DNA of 64,000 nt from assembly GCF_000283155.1 (NCBI RefSeq), contig NW_004454207.1:6791979-6855978 (forward strand). The letters are read 5' to 3'. Below, in pieces: positions 32,329 to 44,444 of this stretch. Position 1 is the stretch's first letter. Each line of letters begins with the position of its first letter. Both the position numbers and the translations under genes were made by a program. The notes under the pieces were generated by a model, which was not told the origin of the DNA, made no database searches, and saw nothing but the letters and a program-made list of their open reading frames with translations. Source of the stretch: Ceratotherium simum simum (Eukaryota; Chordata; Mammalia; Perissodactyla; Rhinocerotidae).

Positions 32329-34025
32329 AGTGTGCTTCCTGTGCTGCACCGATGCCCCCTGGAAAAGCACCTGTTCTAATAGGTTGGCCAGTCAAGAAGT
32401 GGTGTGTTGTAAAAGCCACACTGCTATTAAACATGACTGCATTTCACGATGGTCTAGGTTGTGGGCATGAAGGCAGCTCTTGGCTTTCCCTGACTTCTCA
32501 GGGCCTCAGAGAAGAAAAATACCTCAGGGCCTCCTTGGGCCCTCACCACTCATTCTCCTGTTTGCAGCATGGAGGGCTTATTTAGAGGAAGCTTTTATGG
32601 TAAAACAAGAAAAGAATGAAAGGCAACAATTTCAAAATGTCTTTCCCTTGCTTCCCTGCTCATTTTACTTTCCCACATGAATGAGCAGGCTGTTTAGAAG
32701 CCGGGAGGGCAGCGTTTGGACTTCCTTCCAGGGCCTTACACAACCAGGAGACTTGGGCCAGCTGGGCTAAGACCAGAGGAGCGCGCACACACGCACACCA
32801 GCCCCCCAGATGTTCCTGCGTGTGTTTGGGTTTCACTATGAAATTAAACACGAAGCACGGGAAGTGCCGGGAAGGGGCTGGGTGGCACCCAGCTTAAAAG
32901 AGCTCTAACCACTTGCTTCTGATTTTAGTTATGTTTCTTTGTGGTTAATGGTAACCCACTGGGGCCACCATCCTTGGAGACTTCCCTTAGGGAGGGGGGC
33001 AGGTTGTCGCTGCCATACCTCCATCATCCCTGTTCCTTTTAAAATAAGCAAGCAGGGTTTCTCAGCCTTCTAACGTTTATTTGGCAAGTTCTTTGCTTCT
33101 TAGTCTCTCAATTCCTGAGATAAGACTTTTTCCCCTCGTTTTTGGTTATGGGATTTTTAATAATTTAACGAGCAAATGTCAAGACTTATATTTCTGTTTC
33201 CAGGAACTATATCCTGATCATTCCTAATTCTTTGCATATGACACACACATCAGAGAGTTAGTTCCATTTGACATTTGTGAATTTATGGGAAATCTCATCT
33301 TTGTAGACATTTAAAACTTGGCTGCACCCATTGAATCCACCCTAGGGAACAATTTTGCAAGGGTCCCTGAAGCATTAGGCTAGATGACCAATAAGATGCC
33401 ATTTCTGTAAATTCTGATCTCTGTGTGGTTTTGATGAGAAAGGTATTTTTTCATTTTTGTTTTTTTCTTTCCCACAAACATGGAAAATGTCTCCGAATGA
33501 TTAAGATCTAAGAGTGGATAACGAAAGCACAGACAGTGATAGTCTTGCTGACTGCCAAGAAAGCAAGCTCCGTAGGGATTTGGGGCTGGCTCGGAGGATA
33601 GCATGGATTGCTCACATTCTATTTAGACAGAAAGGAGAATTGCTGGACCAGAAACATTTTACCCCTCTTAGGAACTGCTTCTAGAGTTGTGGCCCTCCAG
33701 CTGGGCTGGCTGCAGGGCATCATGTTTAAGGTCATGTTGAGAGGAGTTGCAGGGGAAGTGAGGGAGAGGGTGGATGGGAGGAAATTAGTAATTTGTAAAT
33801 GGAATTTTCCTAAGAATGACTGGAAAGCAGAAACACATTTCCGTCTACCCTAAATGATGCCCTCATTAATGGGATGAGATTTTGCAAACTTGACTCCTCT
33901 TTTGTAATTGGAAGTTTGATCTCAAGATGGGGAAGAGATTGGAAGTAGGGAGTGCTTTAGTTTACTGGAACTGGGGTGCATCCCCAGCCCTCATCCCCTT
34001 CATTTGTGGGTTTATTGTAGAGCCT
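32329..34025. other. Mostly unique sequence
   Basis: A short MIR-tail-like piece (aggctagatgaccaataaga) lies near 33378. Nothing else was recognised. Frames of up to 110 codons have no domains. Confidence 0.45.
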
Positions 34026-34190
34026 GGTTTCTTAAAGTGGGGTGAGTGACACCAGCAGCATAGGCATCACCTGGGAGCTCCTGAGAAATGGAGACTCTCA
34101 GCCCAGCCCCAGACGGACTGAGTCAGAATCTGCATTTCAACGAGGGCCTGGGGCGGGTGGTTTGTGTGCACAGTGTAGTCTAGGAAGCCT
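34026..34190. repeat. MER5-type hAT element
   Basis: tttcttaaagtggggtgagt, caccagcagcataggcatca, cctgggagctcctgagaaat, gagtcagaatctgcatttca, gcacagtgtagtctaggaag. Confidence 0.85.
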
Positions 34191-36282
34191 TGCTCTTGGG
34201 ATTTTTAAAAAGCTACAGACAATTCTCTTGCTGGGTCGACTGTCTCTTACCCAGTCATGAGACATGCAGGGGTTTAATTTGGCCCTCCCCAAGGAGCACG
34301 AAGCGAGGGGCTGGCTGTGTGTTCCATAACCTCATATCCATGGTGGAAATAGGAATGCTCTGCTCCAGCAGTCTTGTTGGAAGGATGGCAGGGGCAGAGT
34401 GGCAGGGGATCAGTTTGAGACTTCTCTCCTTGTCACATATGACCCATGAGACCTTGCAGAATTAAACCCATTTCTCTATGTTTTTGCCACTGAAGAAATC
34501 TCCAGTAAGTTCTGCCTTAGTCCCTTGCTCACTATCCCCTCGCCTTTGCCCAGCAAATATTTATTATGTCTGATGTATTATATATTTCCAAAAGTGCTTC
34601 TTTGGGAGAGATGGTGCTTTTGCTGGCTTAATTTTCCCCATTCATTCATTCATTTAGCAAAACGAAATGTATTTTTATTTGATAGGGCTTCATTTAAAAT
34701 CTCAAGCTGGCTAAGGCCAGGTCGCCATAGCTGAAGCAAAGTGGAAAATTAAAGAATGGCCTCCATGTCACTGAATGACCTTGGCAAATCAGGGTTTGGC
34801 TCCAATTCTCTGGCTAATTGCCTCATCGCTGCCTTTTGGTTTGGCGGAGGAAGCAGCCCGCACGCTCAGCCCGTAACTGGGTTTCATCAAAGGCAGGACA
34901 CCTTGGCCTCTGCTCCCCTGGGGGCTGTGGAGTGAGGCCTAAACTTGGAGGACAGAGACAGATGGGCCCTGGGCCACAGCCACTTCCAGCTCCTGGGCCA
35001 CTCGGGAGATGGAGTCCACTGTTCTCTTGTGGCATTTCAAGGTCATTCTTCCTGAATATCCACTGTGTTTGGTCCCCAAGTCACCTGGAGCAAGCTCTCA
35101 CATTAGTGTGTGGATTCTGGCCTCAGAGAAATGCAGTGGCTCTTCCAGCCACCAGACTGTCATGTTGGATGTGTGGGCTGTGCGAGAAGCTGACCTGGGA
35201 ATGTTCTGGCCTTGGCTGTTGCAGGATGGTTCGGCCTGGTGATTGCCATAGCCCTTGAAAGGAACCTATTTGGGGGGTAGGGTGGGGCTCTGTGCCAGGC
35301 CCACAAATTCCGCCTGTGGTGCTTCAGACACATTCGCTCAAATAGTAGCCGGAAGCCTCTGAGAAGCAGCCCAGAACCCTCTGTGGTCCAGGTCTAAGGA
35401 GCAGCCACCGCCAGGGGTGTGGCAGCTCTTCTCAAGTTCCCGGTGCTGCCATCTGGAAAACCTGGACTGGATTTTTGATCAGGCCTGGCTTACAGCAAAT
35501 GCCAGCTTGCCTGTAGCAGGGAGCCTTTCTTTGTGAAGTGTTGGTTCTGTTAACTTCTGACTTTGGCTACTGGCCTGTGAGGAGCCATCTTGTGGCACTG
35601 TCCCGAAATCTTTCTTTCCTTTTCTTAAAATAATTCCTCTCAAGGTTATGTGAGAACCCAGCAACTCAATCCCCAGTAACTGCGGTTGGGGAAGTGATGT
35701 GGCTCCCTCTTGCCGTTATGATGGATCTTTTTCCTAGTGCCTGCCTAGTACATCTAGAAGTCAGGTTTATGCTGGCTTATGGCTCTAGAGGTCAGAGTTC
35801 ATCTCTGGGGTTACTTTCTCCAAGGCTTGTTAGGAAAAGAATGGATAGGGAAGACTCTTTAGCTGGGAAAACTTCTCATGTTGGTGAGTGTCCTTGGAGG
35901 AGCTGTCCTTTGCACTCAGCAAGATGATTCTATCACTGTCTGAGCATCATGAGTCTGGCAAGTGTACTCACAGAGGTGGAGTCTGGTGAGTAGGGTGACA
36001 GCAGGAAGCACAACACGTCTGATGGCTCTGCCGGGAGCCGGGCAAGAGCTGGACCACCCTCAGGCTGAGTCTTAAGCAGAACTCCAGCCCTGGCAGAATG
36101 CAGGAGTGCTGGAAAGGAAACTGAGGTAGCAACCCAGTCACGTGACTGGGTGGACATAGCAGCAAGTAGGAGACTCAGCAGCAAGTGGTACTTGAGGGAC
36201 GGAGACCTGGTTGTCCTGCTAGGGAATGTCCTTCCAGGGCCCACCTCACCCAGAGATGGCAAGACCCACACAGCAGGATTGC
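34191..36282. other. Unique sequence, nothing recognised
   Basis: Frames of 146 codons (34818-35258, plus) and 134 codons (35933-36337, minus) occur. They are Gly/Pro/Leu/Ser-rich with no domain, and overlap other frames. No repeat was named. Confidence 0.45.
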
Positions 36283-36372
36283 TTATCCCCACTAAGCAGA
36301 AGAGGAAACTGAGGTTCAGAGCAGCCATGAGACCCATCCCGAGGCCCCTGACAGTCCAGAGGCAGAACCAGT
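36283..36372 (-). repeat. MIR fragment
   Basis: tccccactaagcagaagagg, aaactgaggttcagagcagc and agaggcagaaccagt fit the MIR core in reverse. Confidence 0.6.
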
Positions 36373-36889
36373 AATGGGGACAGTTACTCCAGATAAGCTG
36401 ACCTCAGCAGATCTTTCCACAAAAAGTAGAAGACAGTTGAGATGGGGCGGCATCCAACATCCCAAGGGATCATCTTGGAACCTGTGGTTTCCCGCCCGTC
36501 TCTCTGTTGGCTCCCTAGGCCCCCTCGCGCCTCACTAAAAGCACAGTTGTATCTTTCTCTCACTGCAGTGCTAGCAAAGGAACTACATAGCCTCCGACCA
36601 CCACAATGGAAAACCCACAGGAAGAAAGTGTTCAAGAAGAATTGAACTGTGGCCTGGAGTGGTTTCAGTTTCCTGACTTTCAAGACACATAGTGTCCCAG
36701 AGTGCCAGGGGCTTGTGGTCACAAAAGCTCCATCACAGAAGAAGCTAAGAGGGGGTCCTTTCTGGGGAAGGCTCTAGACAGTGCTGTGGAAGGTGGCTGG
36801 GAAGGGAGACTGCTCCCTGATCGACTGCTCTGTGGGTCCAGCATTGCCCTGCCTTGCCACTGGCAAACTTCTGTGTTTATGATGTTTTA
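36373..36889. other. Unique sequence with a small Kozak-context ORF
   Basis: A pyrimidine tract ending ctctcactgcag at about 36570 is followed by an ATG at 36606 in the context accacaATGG, opening a 28-codon frame (MENPQEESVQEELN...) that ends with TAG at 36692. There is no other support for an exon. The remainder is unrecognised. Confidence 0.3.
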
Positions 36890-37745
36890 TTTTTTATTTT
36901 GAAATAATCCAAACTTACCGGAAAGTTGCATGAATAGCACAAAGAACTCCTGTATACCTTTACCTAGATTCACTGCCACATTTGTTTTATCTCTTCTTTC
37001 TTTTTCTCTCTTTCCGCACACACACATATTCATGTATATATGTACATTTTTTCTGAACCATTTGCAAGTAAGCCATTGACATAAAATTCCCTTTACCCCT
37101 TGTATTTTCTAAGTACAAGAATATTCCCTTACATAACTATATACAGCTATCAGATTCAGGAAATGTAATATTGATTAGATTGAATAGTCCATATTCTAAT
37201 TTTGTCCCAATAATGCCCTTTATAACAATTTTCTTATGGTTTACAAGCTAGTTCTGGATTCCACATTGCATTTAATTGTTCTGTCTCTTTAGTTTCTTTT
37301 AATTCAGAATAGTTTATAAGTTCTCCTTTGTCTTTTGCGACTTTGACATTTGTGCAGAATGCTAATCAGTTATTTTATAGAATGTCCCTTAATTTAGGTG
37401 TCTCTGCTGTTTCCTCATGTTTTGATCAAATATATGCATCTTTGGCTGGAATACTATATAAGTGATGTAAGTGATTCGTCCTTCTCTGGGGCCATATCAG
37501 GTGGCACAGATGTCCATTTGCCCCTTATTGGCAATGTCAGGTTTGCTCACTTGGTGAAGGTGGTCTCTGTGTAGTCACTCTTTTTCCTTTTGTAATGAAC
37601 AAGTATGCTTTGTGGGAAGATACTTTGACACTATGCAAATATCCCATTCCTCCTCAAACTCTCACCACCTAGATTTAGCATTCATTGATGATTCTTGATG
37701 AGTAAATACATTTGCTCTGAGGGTTGCATCCATTGTCCCTTTTGT
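36890..37745 (-). repeat. L1 LINE 3' UTR, long
   Basis: Reverse-complement L1 3' UTR in consistent order: ttttgaaataatccaaactt, gaactcctgtatacctttac, ttctgaaccatttgcaagta, gtcccaataatgcccttta, gatactttgacactatgcaa, ttagcattcattgatgattc. About 850 bp are recognisable. It contains the cacacacata patch near 37018 that this UTR usually has. Confidence 0.88.
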
Positions 37746-37938
37746 ATTTGTGATCGGGTGGGAAGGCACATCCGCCCTGCTGAGCTCCCAGGGAGGAGGG
37801 GCCTGCATGTCCTCCTTGGATGCTGACCGACAAACTCTTGTAATGCAGTCCTGGTCTGTTGAGTGTGTATGTTGACATGAGTAGTGACTCATTTTGGAAA
37901 TACTTATTGTATACTCGATGACTTTTGAATAACCTTTT

Positions 37939-37987
37939 TTTTCCAGTTTTATTGAGAAATAATTGACATACATCACTGTATAAGTTG
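37939..37987 (-). repeat. 49-bp L1 stub with TSD
   Basis: A T-run, then ccagttttattgagaaataa and ttgacatacatcactgtata: the extreme 3' end of an L1 in reverse. The 12-bp repeat gaataacctttt flanks it at 37927-37938 and 37988-37999. This is an extremely 5'-truncated retrotransposition. Confidence 0.85.
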
Positions 37988-38049
37988 GAATAACCTTTTA
38001 AATGCTCTACAAAAAAGGTAGAATTTTGGTCACGTATGTTATAATTTAT

Positions 38050-38270
38050 TTTTGTGGCGCCTGCTGGAAAAATTGCACCTGGATCTTTTACACAGTGTTG
38101 ATCAACAGAAAGTTGATCATTTTGAAGTGTTAATGATACCTTCTCACCATCTGAACCTGCTCCAGAGAAAGGAGGAAAATTAGAGAGATTGTACTCTGAG
38201 AAGGATGGTTGGACTGAAAAAGAAAACGAGCTATTGGAAGCAGATGAATTAAGTAAGACATGAATTTTCA
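38050..38270 (+). pseudogene. Decayed coding-like segment, unidentified
   Basis: One plus-strand frame reads like protein. It runs open from about 38126 to the TGA at 38262, giving FSPSEPAPEKGGKLERLYSE then KDGWTEKENELLEADELSKT. Just upstream the same frame reads VAPAGKIAPGSFTQC, then three stops within about 30 bases. A donor-like gtaagac sits at 38252-38258. Composition is acidic, lysine- and glutamate-rich, and soluble. I do not recognise the gene. It could be a retrocopy fragment, a dead exon or chance. Confidence 0.3.
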
Positions 38271-38927
38271 GGAATGTTTCAAAATACTTGTGTGGGGTCG
38301 TTTTTTTGGGGGGTCGAAGCAGTGAATGGCATTGCTTGGAATTTTGGTTTTTTATTGATTTGATTCAAAATGAATCCTTAACCTGTTTCTAGCCAGTTCA
38401 TTTTGGTCTAGTTTTTACAGAAATTTACTGCTATTTGTGGAAAGAGTTTCTATCAGGGAACCTCTGATTGTTGTTTTTCTGGGGCTGGACCATTAAGTTC
38501 TTGGTGTTGATTTTTATCTTTTCAAATCGTTCTCTATAGCCCACTGTAGGAACAAAGGAAGAGAGGGGACCATTGGGGAGGTTTCTCAGCTCATATATTG
38601 TTGTAACACTGGTTGTTACAGTTCCCATTAAGGTAACTGTTTTCAGAACAGCAGTGAAAGCTATAAGTGGACATGAAGGAAAAGCAGCTGTTTTCCATAA
38701 AACCTACAAACGAACAAATGCTAGTGACTCCTGTGATGTGTGATCTGGAGCGGTCTTTCCCTAAGTGCATGTGCTCCTTGGAATGTGCATGTGTGCCTAC
38801 ACAGAGAAGAGAGAAAGGGAAAGAGAAAGTAAGTTTGTGGTTGAATAAGTTTCAAAAATACTGCAAATCATAACTCCCTCTTGGAGAATCACAAGGTAAA
38901 AGAGTATAGTCAATGCTCTGAATGGTA
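38271..38927. other. Unique sequence, nothing recognised
   Basis: A T-run and G-run pair near 38290-38305 is low complexity. No repeat or exon was recognised. Confidence 0.45.
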
Positions 38928-39426
38928 CACATTTGCTGGGGGGACAAACCATGCCAAAACTTAGTGGCTAAAAACAACAAACATGTATCTAGTCTGGGGT
39001 TGAGCTGGGTGGTTCCTGTCTGGTCCTGGCTTAGCCCATCTTGGCTAGGCTGTGTTGTATGTCCACAGTCAACTGGCAGGTCAGCTGGGGACTGGCTGAT
39101 CTAGATTGGCCTCATCTGGTGCTTCTCCTGGAGGTGTTCTCTCATCCTCCAGCGTGCCAGCCTGGGCTTCTTCATATGGTGGTCACAGGATTCCAAGCAT
39201 GTGAGCAGAAGTATGCAGGGCCTGCTGAGACCCAGACTTAGACGATGCCACTTCTGCTGCAGTGTATTGGCCAAAGCAAGTCACATAACCAAGCCTAGAT
39301 TTGAGGATGCCAGAAATAGACTCTGTCTCTTGATGGGAGGGCCTGCAAGGTCTCATTGCAAAGGGATGGAGATACCAGGAGGGGAATGGTTGTGGCCATT
39401 TTCACAATCGAGTGCAGAGACCAACT
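38928..39426 (-). repeat. MaLR-type (MLT1-like) LTR, reversed
   Basis: aaaacttagtggctaaaaac and aacaaacatgtatctagtc at the left are the reversed LTR end. Then come gggttgagctgggtggttcc, caactggcaggtcagctggg, ttggccaaagcaagtcacat, cttgatgggagggcctgcaa and ggttgtggccattttcacaa at the right. Nearly full length. Confidence 0.75.
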
Positions 39427-39547
39427 AAATATGTGACTGGCTGTTATTTTTATCCCCATTTTTGGATTTGGGAGAATTTATAGGGGAGGAAGAAAATTAG
39501 ATACAGATAAGTTATAATTGCAGAAGTTATTTAAAAGCTTCGGTTTG

Positions 39548-39632
39548 GATTTAATGAGTTAATCCATATAAAGCACTTTGAACTAGCATGTAGTAAGTGC
39601 TCTAAAAGTGTTGATTGTTATTATCCTGAATG
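39548..39632 (+). repeat. MIR 3' fragment
   Basis: tttaatgagttaatccatat, aaagcactttgaactagcat, gtagtaagtgctctaaaagt, gttgattgttattatcc. Confidence 0.8.
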
Positions 39633-41661
39633 GGTATGTCACCTGAGGTCCCCAACCTTACTTAAAAATGAAGCTCAGGATTAGCTTGACAGTAAAGCGA
39701 ACCAAGCTTCAAATATGTTCACAAAATGGGTAATTGAGTAAATTGCAAAACAATCTGAGCACAGAGCAGACATTTTCCTCTCAAGGGCTGAAGGCTGGAA
39801 GATACGTCCAGCTTTGCCTTCTCTGACCAGTTCACCCTGTTTGGCTTGTTTCTGACGCAAGGTCAGAGCTTGGCAGGTTACTGCTAAACTGAGGTCTGTA
39901 ATAAAGAGGGTACCCAGGTGTGAAGATTTTTATTTTCTCAAGACTTTTTGTTTATTTAGTTAGCTTTTGTTAAGCGCATTGGAGGCTTGGAGGCACTCTG
40001 CAGTGTCCTTTGTTGTATGATAAAGGCAGCACGTAACTTTCCAGTGACTGATTTGGCTTCTGAATGATGAAGAGAGGGAGGGCCTTGCCAGCCTCCCTGG
40101 GTCTGCCCTTCCAGGCACCTGGAGGATCAGTCCACTGACTGTGCAAAAGGCCCTTGAATTCTGCCTGCTCTTGACTCCAAGCTGGGGAGGGAAACTCTCT
40201 CCGCCCCTCTATCTTTGCCTCTATTTCCCCCTTCACTTTACTTCCTGGTCTCAGCGGCTCCCCCTCCCCTCTCTGCGCAAACCCCTCTGCAGTTAGCATA
40301 AACAAATCCCAAGCTGTTTGTATGTGTGTCTAGAAGAAAAATTCTCTGAGGATTAAAAGCAGACACAATAGAGGGAGTGCTCCCTTTTGCTTTAATCACT
40401 TCAGGCTCCTATGTGTTGACAGAAAGTTTTGTTAGTCTTCAAGGTTAAAGAAAGGAGCATTCAGGGGTGGCATTTGGAGTGTGTTACTGCTTTGAATTCT
40501 TAAAGTAAGTTTGATAAGATATCTGCTGAGCCACAAGACACTCCCTTTTTAAGAAGCTTCACTGCCCCTTTGGCCTGCTTGTAAACTCACTGCTACCTTC
40601 AAAGGGACCCATAAGCATGGTGAGTTCTTGTGTTGGAAGACTCTACCCACTGGTCTTATCTGCAAGATGAATTTGAATTTGAATTCTTCTTGGCTGAAGC
40701 CGTGAGATGTTCCTCCTCTCTGAACTTCTGCTCTTATGGTTCTACATTTCTTCCTACCTTCTCTTTGCTTTCCTCACTCCACCCCCAAGTTAATTGGTGC
40801 CTGTTGACTTGTTCTACTGTTTCCTCTTGTTTTCTGTGGCTTTTGTCTAGGGCCAGGGTTCTCACCTGGGGTGTCGATTCTGCCCTCACTTCCAGGTATG
40901 GCTCCTCCCTCCCTCCTTCCTGGAAAGGACTGTTCTCCTGTCTAATATTGGTTATATCAACCTTGCCTTTAAATAATCAAGACCCACAGAAGGAGAGAAT
41001 TTTTCCTTAAGGATGCTGCTGACCCTCAAATCCTTGAGTATATGAATAACTGGGTCATGTCGGCACTAAGAATTTGTAACAGAACTCCTGGTTCTGGGTT
41101 GCTTTGGGTGGCGGCTGTGCTGGGTTTGCCCAAAGGGGAGCTTCATGGCAGCTAATCTTTGACTCTTCTCCGATGAACCAATTCTCTCTGGGAGTGCTGA
41201 CTAGCTCACTACTTCTTCAAAGCCTCTGCTTGTGTGGCTTTAGGGTAGGATTGCTGGCTTTAAAAAAAACAAAAAAAAGGAAGAAAGAAAAATAAATTAA
41301 AACACTCACACTTCAAGGCAACCCCTCTGAATATATGTTACACTGGAAATGCCCCATTTCTCAAATATTTATAAATATATGGGCTCCTCGGAATGTTCCA
41401 GATTTGTCATTTGGGAAAGTTAGACAGCCCTGGGCCACCATCCTTCTTCATAAGCACAGTACACTAACCAATACCAGATTGACAGCTGAGTGATGCCGAG
41501 GGAATGATGATGGGTTGACCTGTGTATAGCCAGGAGGTGTCAGAACTGACACCTTGAGCTGGCTACACCTCTTTCACAAGCCACACCTTTCGTAACGGCC
41601 ATTCCCAGGATAGCTTCTTCTGGCTCTTTCCTCTTCTTCCTCTCTCCTAGGATCATTTCAT
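39633..41661. other. Mostly unique sequence
   Basis: An A-rich patch lies at 41262-41300. A 126-codon frame at 40630-41010 has no domain. No repeat family was recognised. Confidence 0.45.
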
Positions 41662-42345
41662 TAAACATGGAGCAACATCTGTTGAGTGCCTACTGTGTGC
41701 CAGGCACTGTTCTAGGCATTAGAGAGGTGGCAGTGAACACAACCATCAGAGCTTCTGCCCCACTGTAGTTGACATTCTAGTGGGGGAGACAGACAATACA
41801 GAATAGATAAAATGAGGGGGGAGAAGAAGAAGGTAGTGATAAGTGCTATAAAGACAAATGAAGTTGGGTAAGGAGATAGAAAGTGGATGGGTAAGGGAGA
41901 CCTCTCAGAGGAGGTGACATTTGAGCAGAGACTTGAATGAGGCAGAGGAGCCAGTCCTGTGTGGCTGCCCGGGGAAGAGCATTCCAGCAGACAGAAGGGC
42001 AAGGGCAGAGGCCCTGAGGTGGGACCGTGCTTGCTGGGTTCCAGGAGCAACAAAGAGGCTGGTGGTGCTGGAGGGGAGTGAACAAGGGGCGAGATGCAGG
42101 AGAAGACAAAGGAGAGGTGAGGGGCTGTGGGGGCAGATCACATCATAGGCCCATAGAGGCCAGAGTCAGGAGCTTGGGTGTTGCTTCTGAGTGTGAGGGG
42201 GGCCAGTGGTGACTTTGGGTTGGGGACTGACATGCCTGCCATGCATCCTAACAGGGTCGCTCTGGCACCGTGTGGACACTAGACATTGGGAGGCCAGGGC
42301 CCACACAGGGAGCCAGTTGGGAGGTCATCGCAATAACCCAAGAGA
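41662..42345 (-). repeat. L2 LINE, long 3' part
   Basis: gagtgcctactgtgtgccag, gcactgttctaggcattaga, acattctagtgggggagaca, gtgataagtgctataaagac, gaggtgacatttgagcagag, gcattccagcagacagaagg and caaagaggctggtggtgctg occur in the reverse-complement L2 order. About 680 bp. The overlapping frames on both strands are L2 relics or noise. Confidence 0.92.
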
Positions 42346-42854
42346 GATACTCTGGCAACTTGGACTTGCCCACCCTCTCAAGCTTCCAGGCTCTCTCCAT
42401 GCCCAATGTGGTCCTTTGCTGTCTGATCCCTCCAGGTAAAGGAATTATGGGAGGTAGAGTCGCCCTTTGCAATCTGTGCAGTGGTTTTCAGTTCTGTCCT
42501 TCTTCAAAGTGTCTTCCTGGAGCACACTGAGAAATCTTGAGAGCCACCGCAAGATGCTGAGGAAGACCTGTATTCTAGAGCCAGGAGAACAAGGGCCTTG
42601 GCTCTGTCTGCATCTTCCCAGGGAAGGGCCAGGGCTGAATGAGATCTCCCAAAGGCCTCTTATGTCTCCCTCCATATTCTCTTCTCTCTGCCTCTTTACT
42701 TTCCCAGTGGGTCTCCCTTTCTTTCCCTTGAGCTTCTCCCCACTGCTCGTCTCACCTCTACTTCTGTGATGAAGACTGCTGCCCAGCACACCACCTTGCT
42801 TCACCTCACCTTGGATCAAACATTCTTTCTGAAACCACACTAACTAGCAGGGTT

Positions 42855-42920
42855 TTTCCCCCCTTCCTTCCTTCCCTCCTTCTTTCCCTCCCTCCCTGCT
42901 TTCCTCCTTTTCTATCTCAG
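42855..42920. repeat. Pyrimidine-rich (TTCC/CCCT)n tract
   Basis: Runs of cttcc and ccctcc on the plus strand give a polypurine minus strand that could form triplex structures. Confidence 0.9.
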
Positions 42921-43738
42921 CACATCAGCAGGAAGGTAACACAGCTCGGCTTTCTGAAGCCTGTCAACTATCGTGGGCTACTTGTCAAGAAGGTGCTATG
43001 TAAGCTGAAATGCTGCTCTAATTTCCACATTATCCCTTCCTGCCACTCTGTGCGTTATTTAATTAGAAGATGCCGTATTTTCTAGGGAAAACGCTTTGAA
43101 CACAAGGCCTGATTTAGCTGGAAACGGATGCCTTTATTATGTGTCAGAGAGCTAAAAATTGCTAGTGAGATGTCGATGTGTGTACGTATATGAAACACAG
43201 GAAAACACAGGCACATATAGGAAGAGCGATCAAAAGAGAAACGTGGAGGGGCTGGGGGACAAGGAAGTGTCTGCTGCGGCGGATGACTTGATTCCTGCTC
43301 AGGAGTGTGCAAGTGTCAGTTGGCTCCAGTTTGGCTAACACGGCGATGCCTTTAGTGTCACTGAGCCGGCCAAGAGAGCTGACATGCTGTTTTTCTAGGG
43401 AAAAAAATCCGCTCCCTCCACATTCCCAGTGCAGACAAGCAGCATAAAACAGAAATGAGACCGAGCCGCCCAGAGTCCACACAGACTCCAACTCAAAGTC
43501 TCTGAATTATTTATTCAATTCTTGCTACTTTGCACATTTTCTCTAAAAAAAAAAAATCAGTTCACAGTAGGTCTTAAAAAGCCAGAAGGGGGAATTCTCG
43601 TCAGGATTTGATTAGTCCCGAGAGAGCTTTTAAGTTTCATGTTCAGGAGGAACTTTCGTGTTTGGGAGATGACAGTGTGGAGTCCATAGGACAGGAAGTC
43701 GGCTGAAACCCACTGCAGCCTGTTTACTTTCGCTGCTT

Positions 43739-43743
<5 letters not shown>

Positions 43744-43779
<36 letters not shown>
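43744..43779. repeat. (TG)n microsatellite
   Basis: About 17 uninterrupted TG units, preceded by gtgtc. Confidence 0.98.
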
Positions 43780-43784
<5 letters not shown>

Positions 43785-44282
43785 CCCCCTTTGCTGTACC
43801 CTGTTGACCTGCACCTCTCACTTTGCTTCAGGACTCTCTGGATGTGTGTGATGCCGTGTGGCTTTTGGCTCTTTGGTGGCAGCCGAGGGGGCTTCATCCT
43901 CTGTATTTCTGGGCCACAGAGAGGAAAGAACCAAGATGCCTGCAGTGACTGCAAGCTCAAGCTGAGAGAACTCCCCTCTTAAAGGAGCTAATCGTTTAAA
44001 AATGCCTCGAGGAGAACTTGACTTTCAGCAAACACACCCATTGGTCTCTGGATTCAAATCTTGCCTCTCCTCTCCAGCTAATGGGCATAGTTTAGTTTTA
44101 TCTGCTCACTAGGTTTCCAGCCCTGCTGAGTGAGGAGCATGTACTGGGCTTTCCCTGGAAGAAATTCGGTTAAGGAGCATGACATTTCTCAGGTTTCTGG
44201 AGAGATGATGTTCTGGCTTTGTGCTGAGTGCTCATTTGTCACCAGTGAGCAGACGGATGGTCCCTTACCCTCTTGGACCCTT

Positions 44283-44440
44283 GCTACTCAAAGTATGGGC
44301 CTGCACCAGTAGGATCGTCTCCCTGGGCACTGGTTAGAAATGTGGAATCTCAGGCTCCACTCCTGACTGATGGAGTCAGAATTTGCTGTGAACATGATCC
44401 CCAGGGGATTCATATACATGTTAATGTTTGAGATGCCCTG
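44283..44440. repeat. MER5-type hAT element
   Basis: tgctactcaaagtatgggcc, ggttagaaatgtggaatctc, aggctccactcctgactgat, gagtcagaatttgctgtgaa, tgttaatgtttgaga. A second MER5 copy follows in the opposite orientation within about ten bases. Confidence 0.8.
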
Positions 44441-44444
44441 GGCC

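Larger units (their letters stand above)
42346..44282. other. Mostly unique, with two simple repeats
   Basis: Apart from the (TTCC)-rich tract and the TG microsatellite listed separately, no repeat was recognised. Frames of up to 131 codons are without domains. Confidence 0.45.

Noticed and set aside
34818..35258. 146-codon plus-strand frame
   Set aside because: Compositionally biased (Gly, Pro, Leu, Ser), overlapped by other frames, with no domain or splice support.
43724..43982. Proteins with HTHTHT or CVCVCV runs
   Set aside because: Translations of the TG microsatellite.
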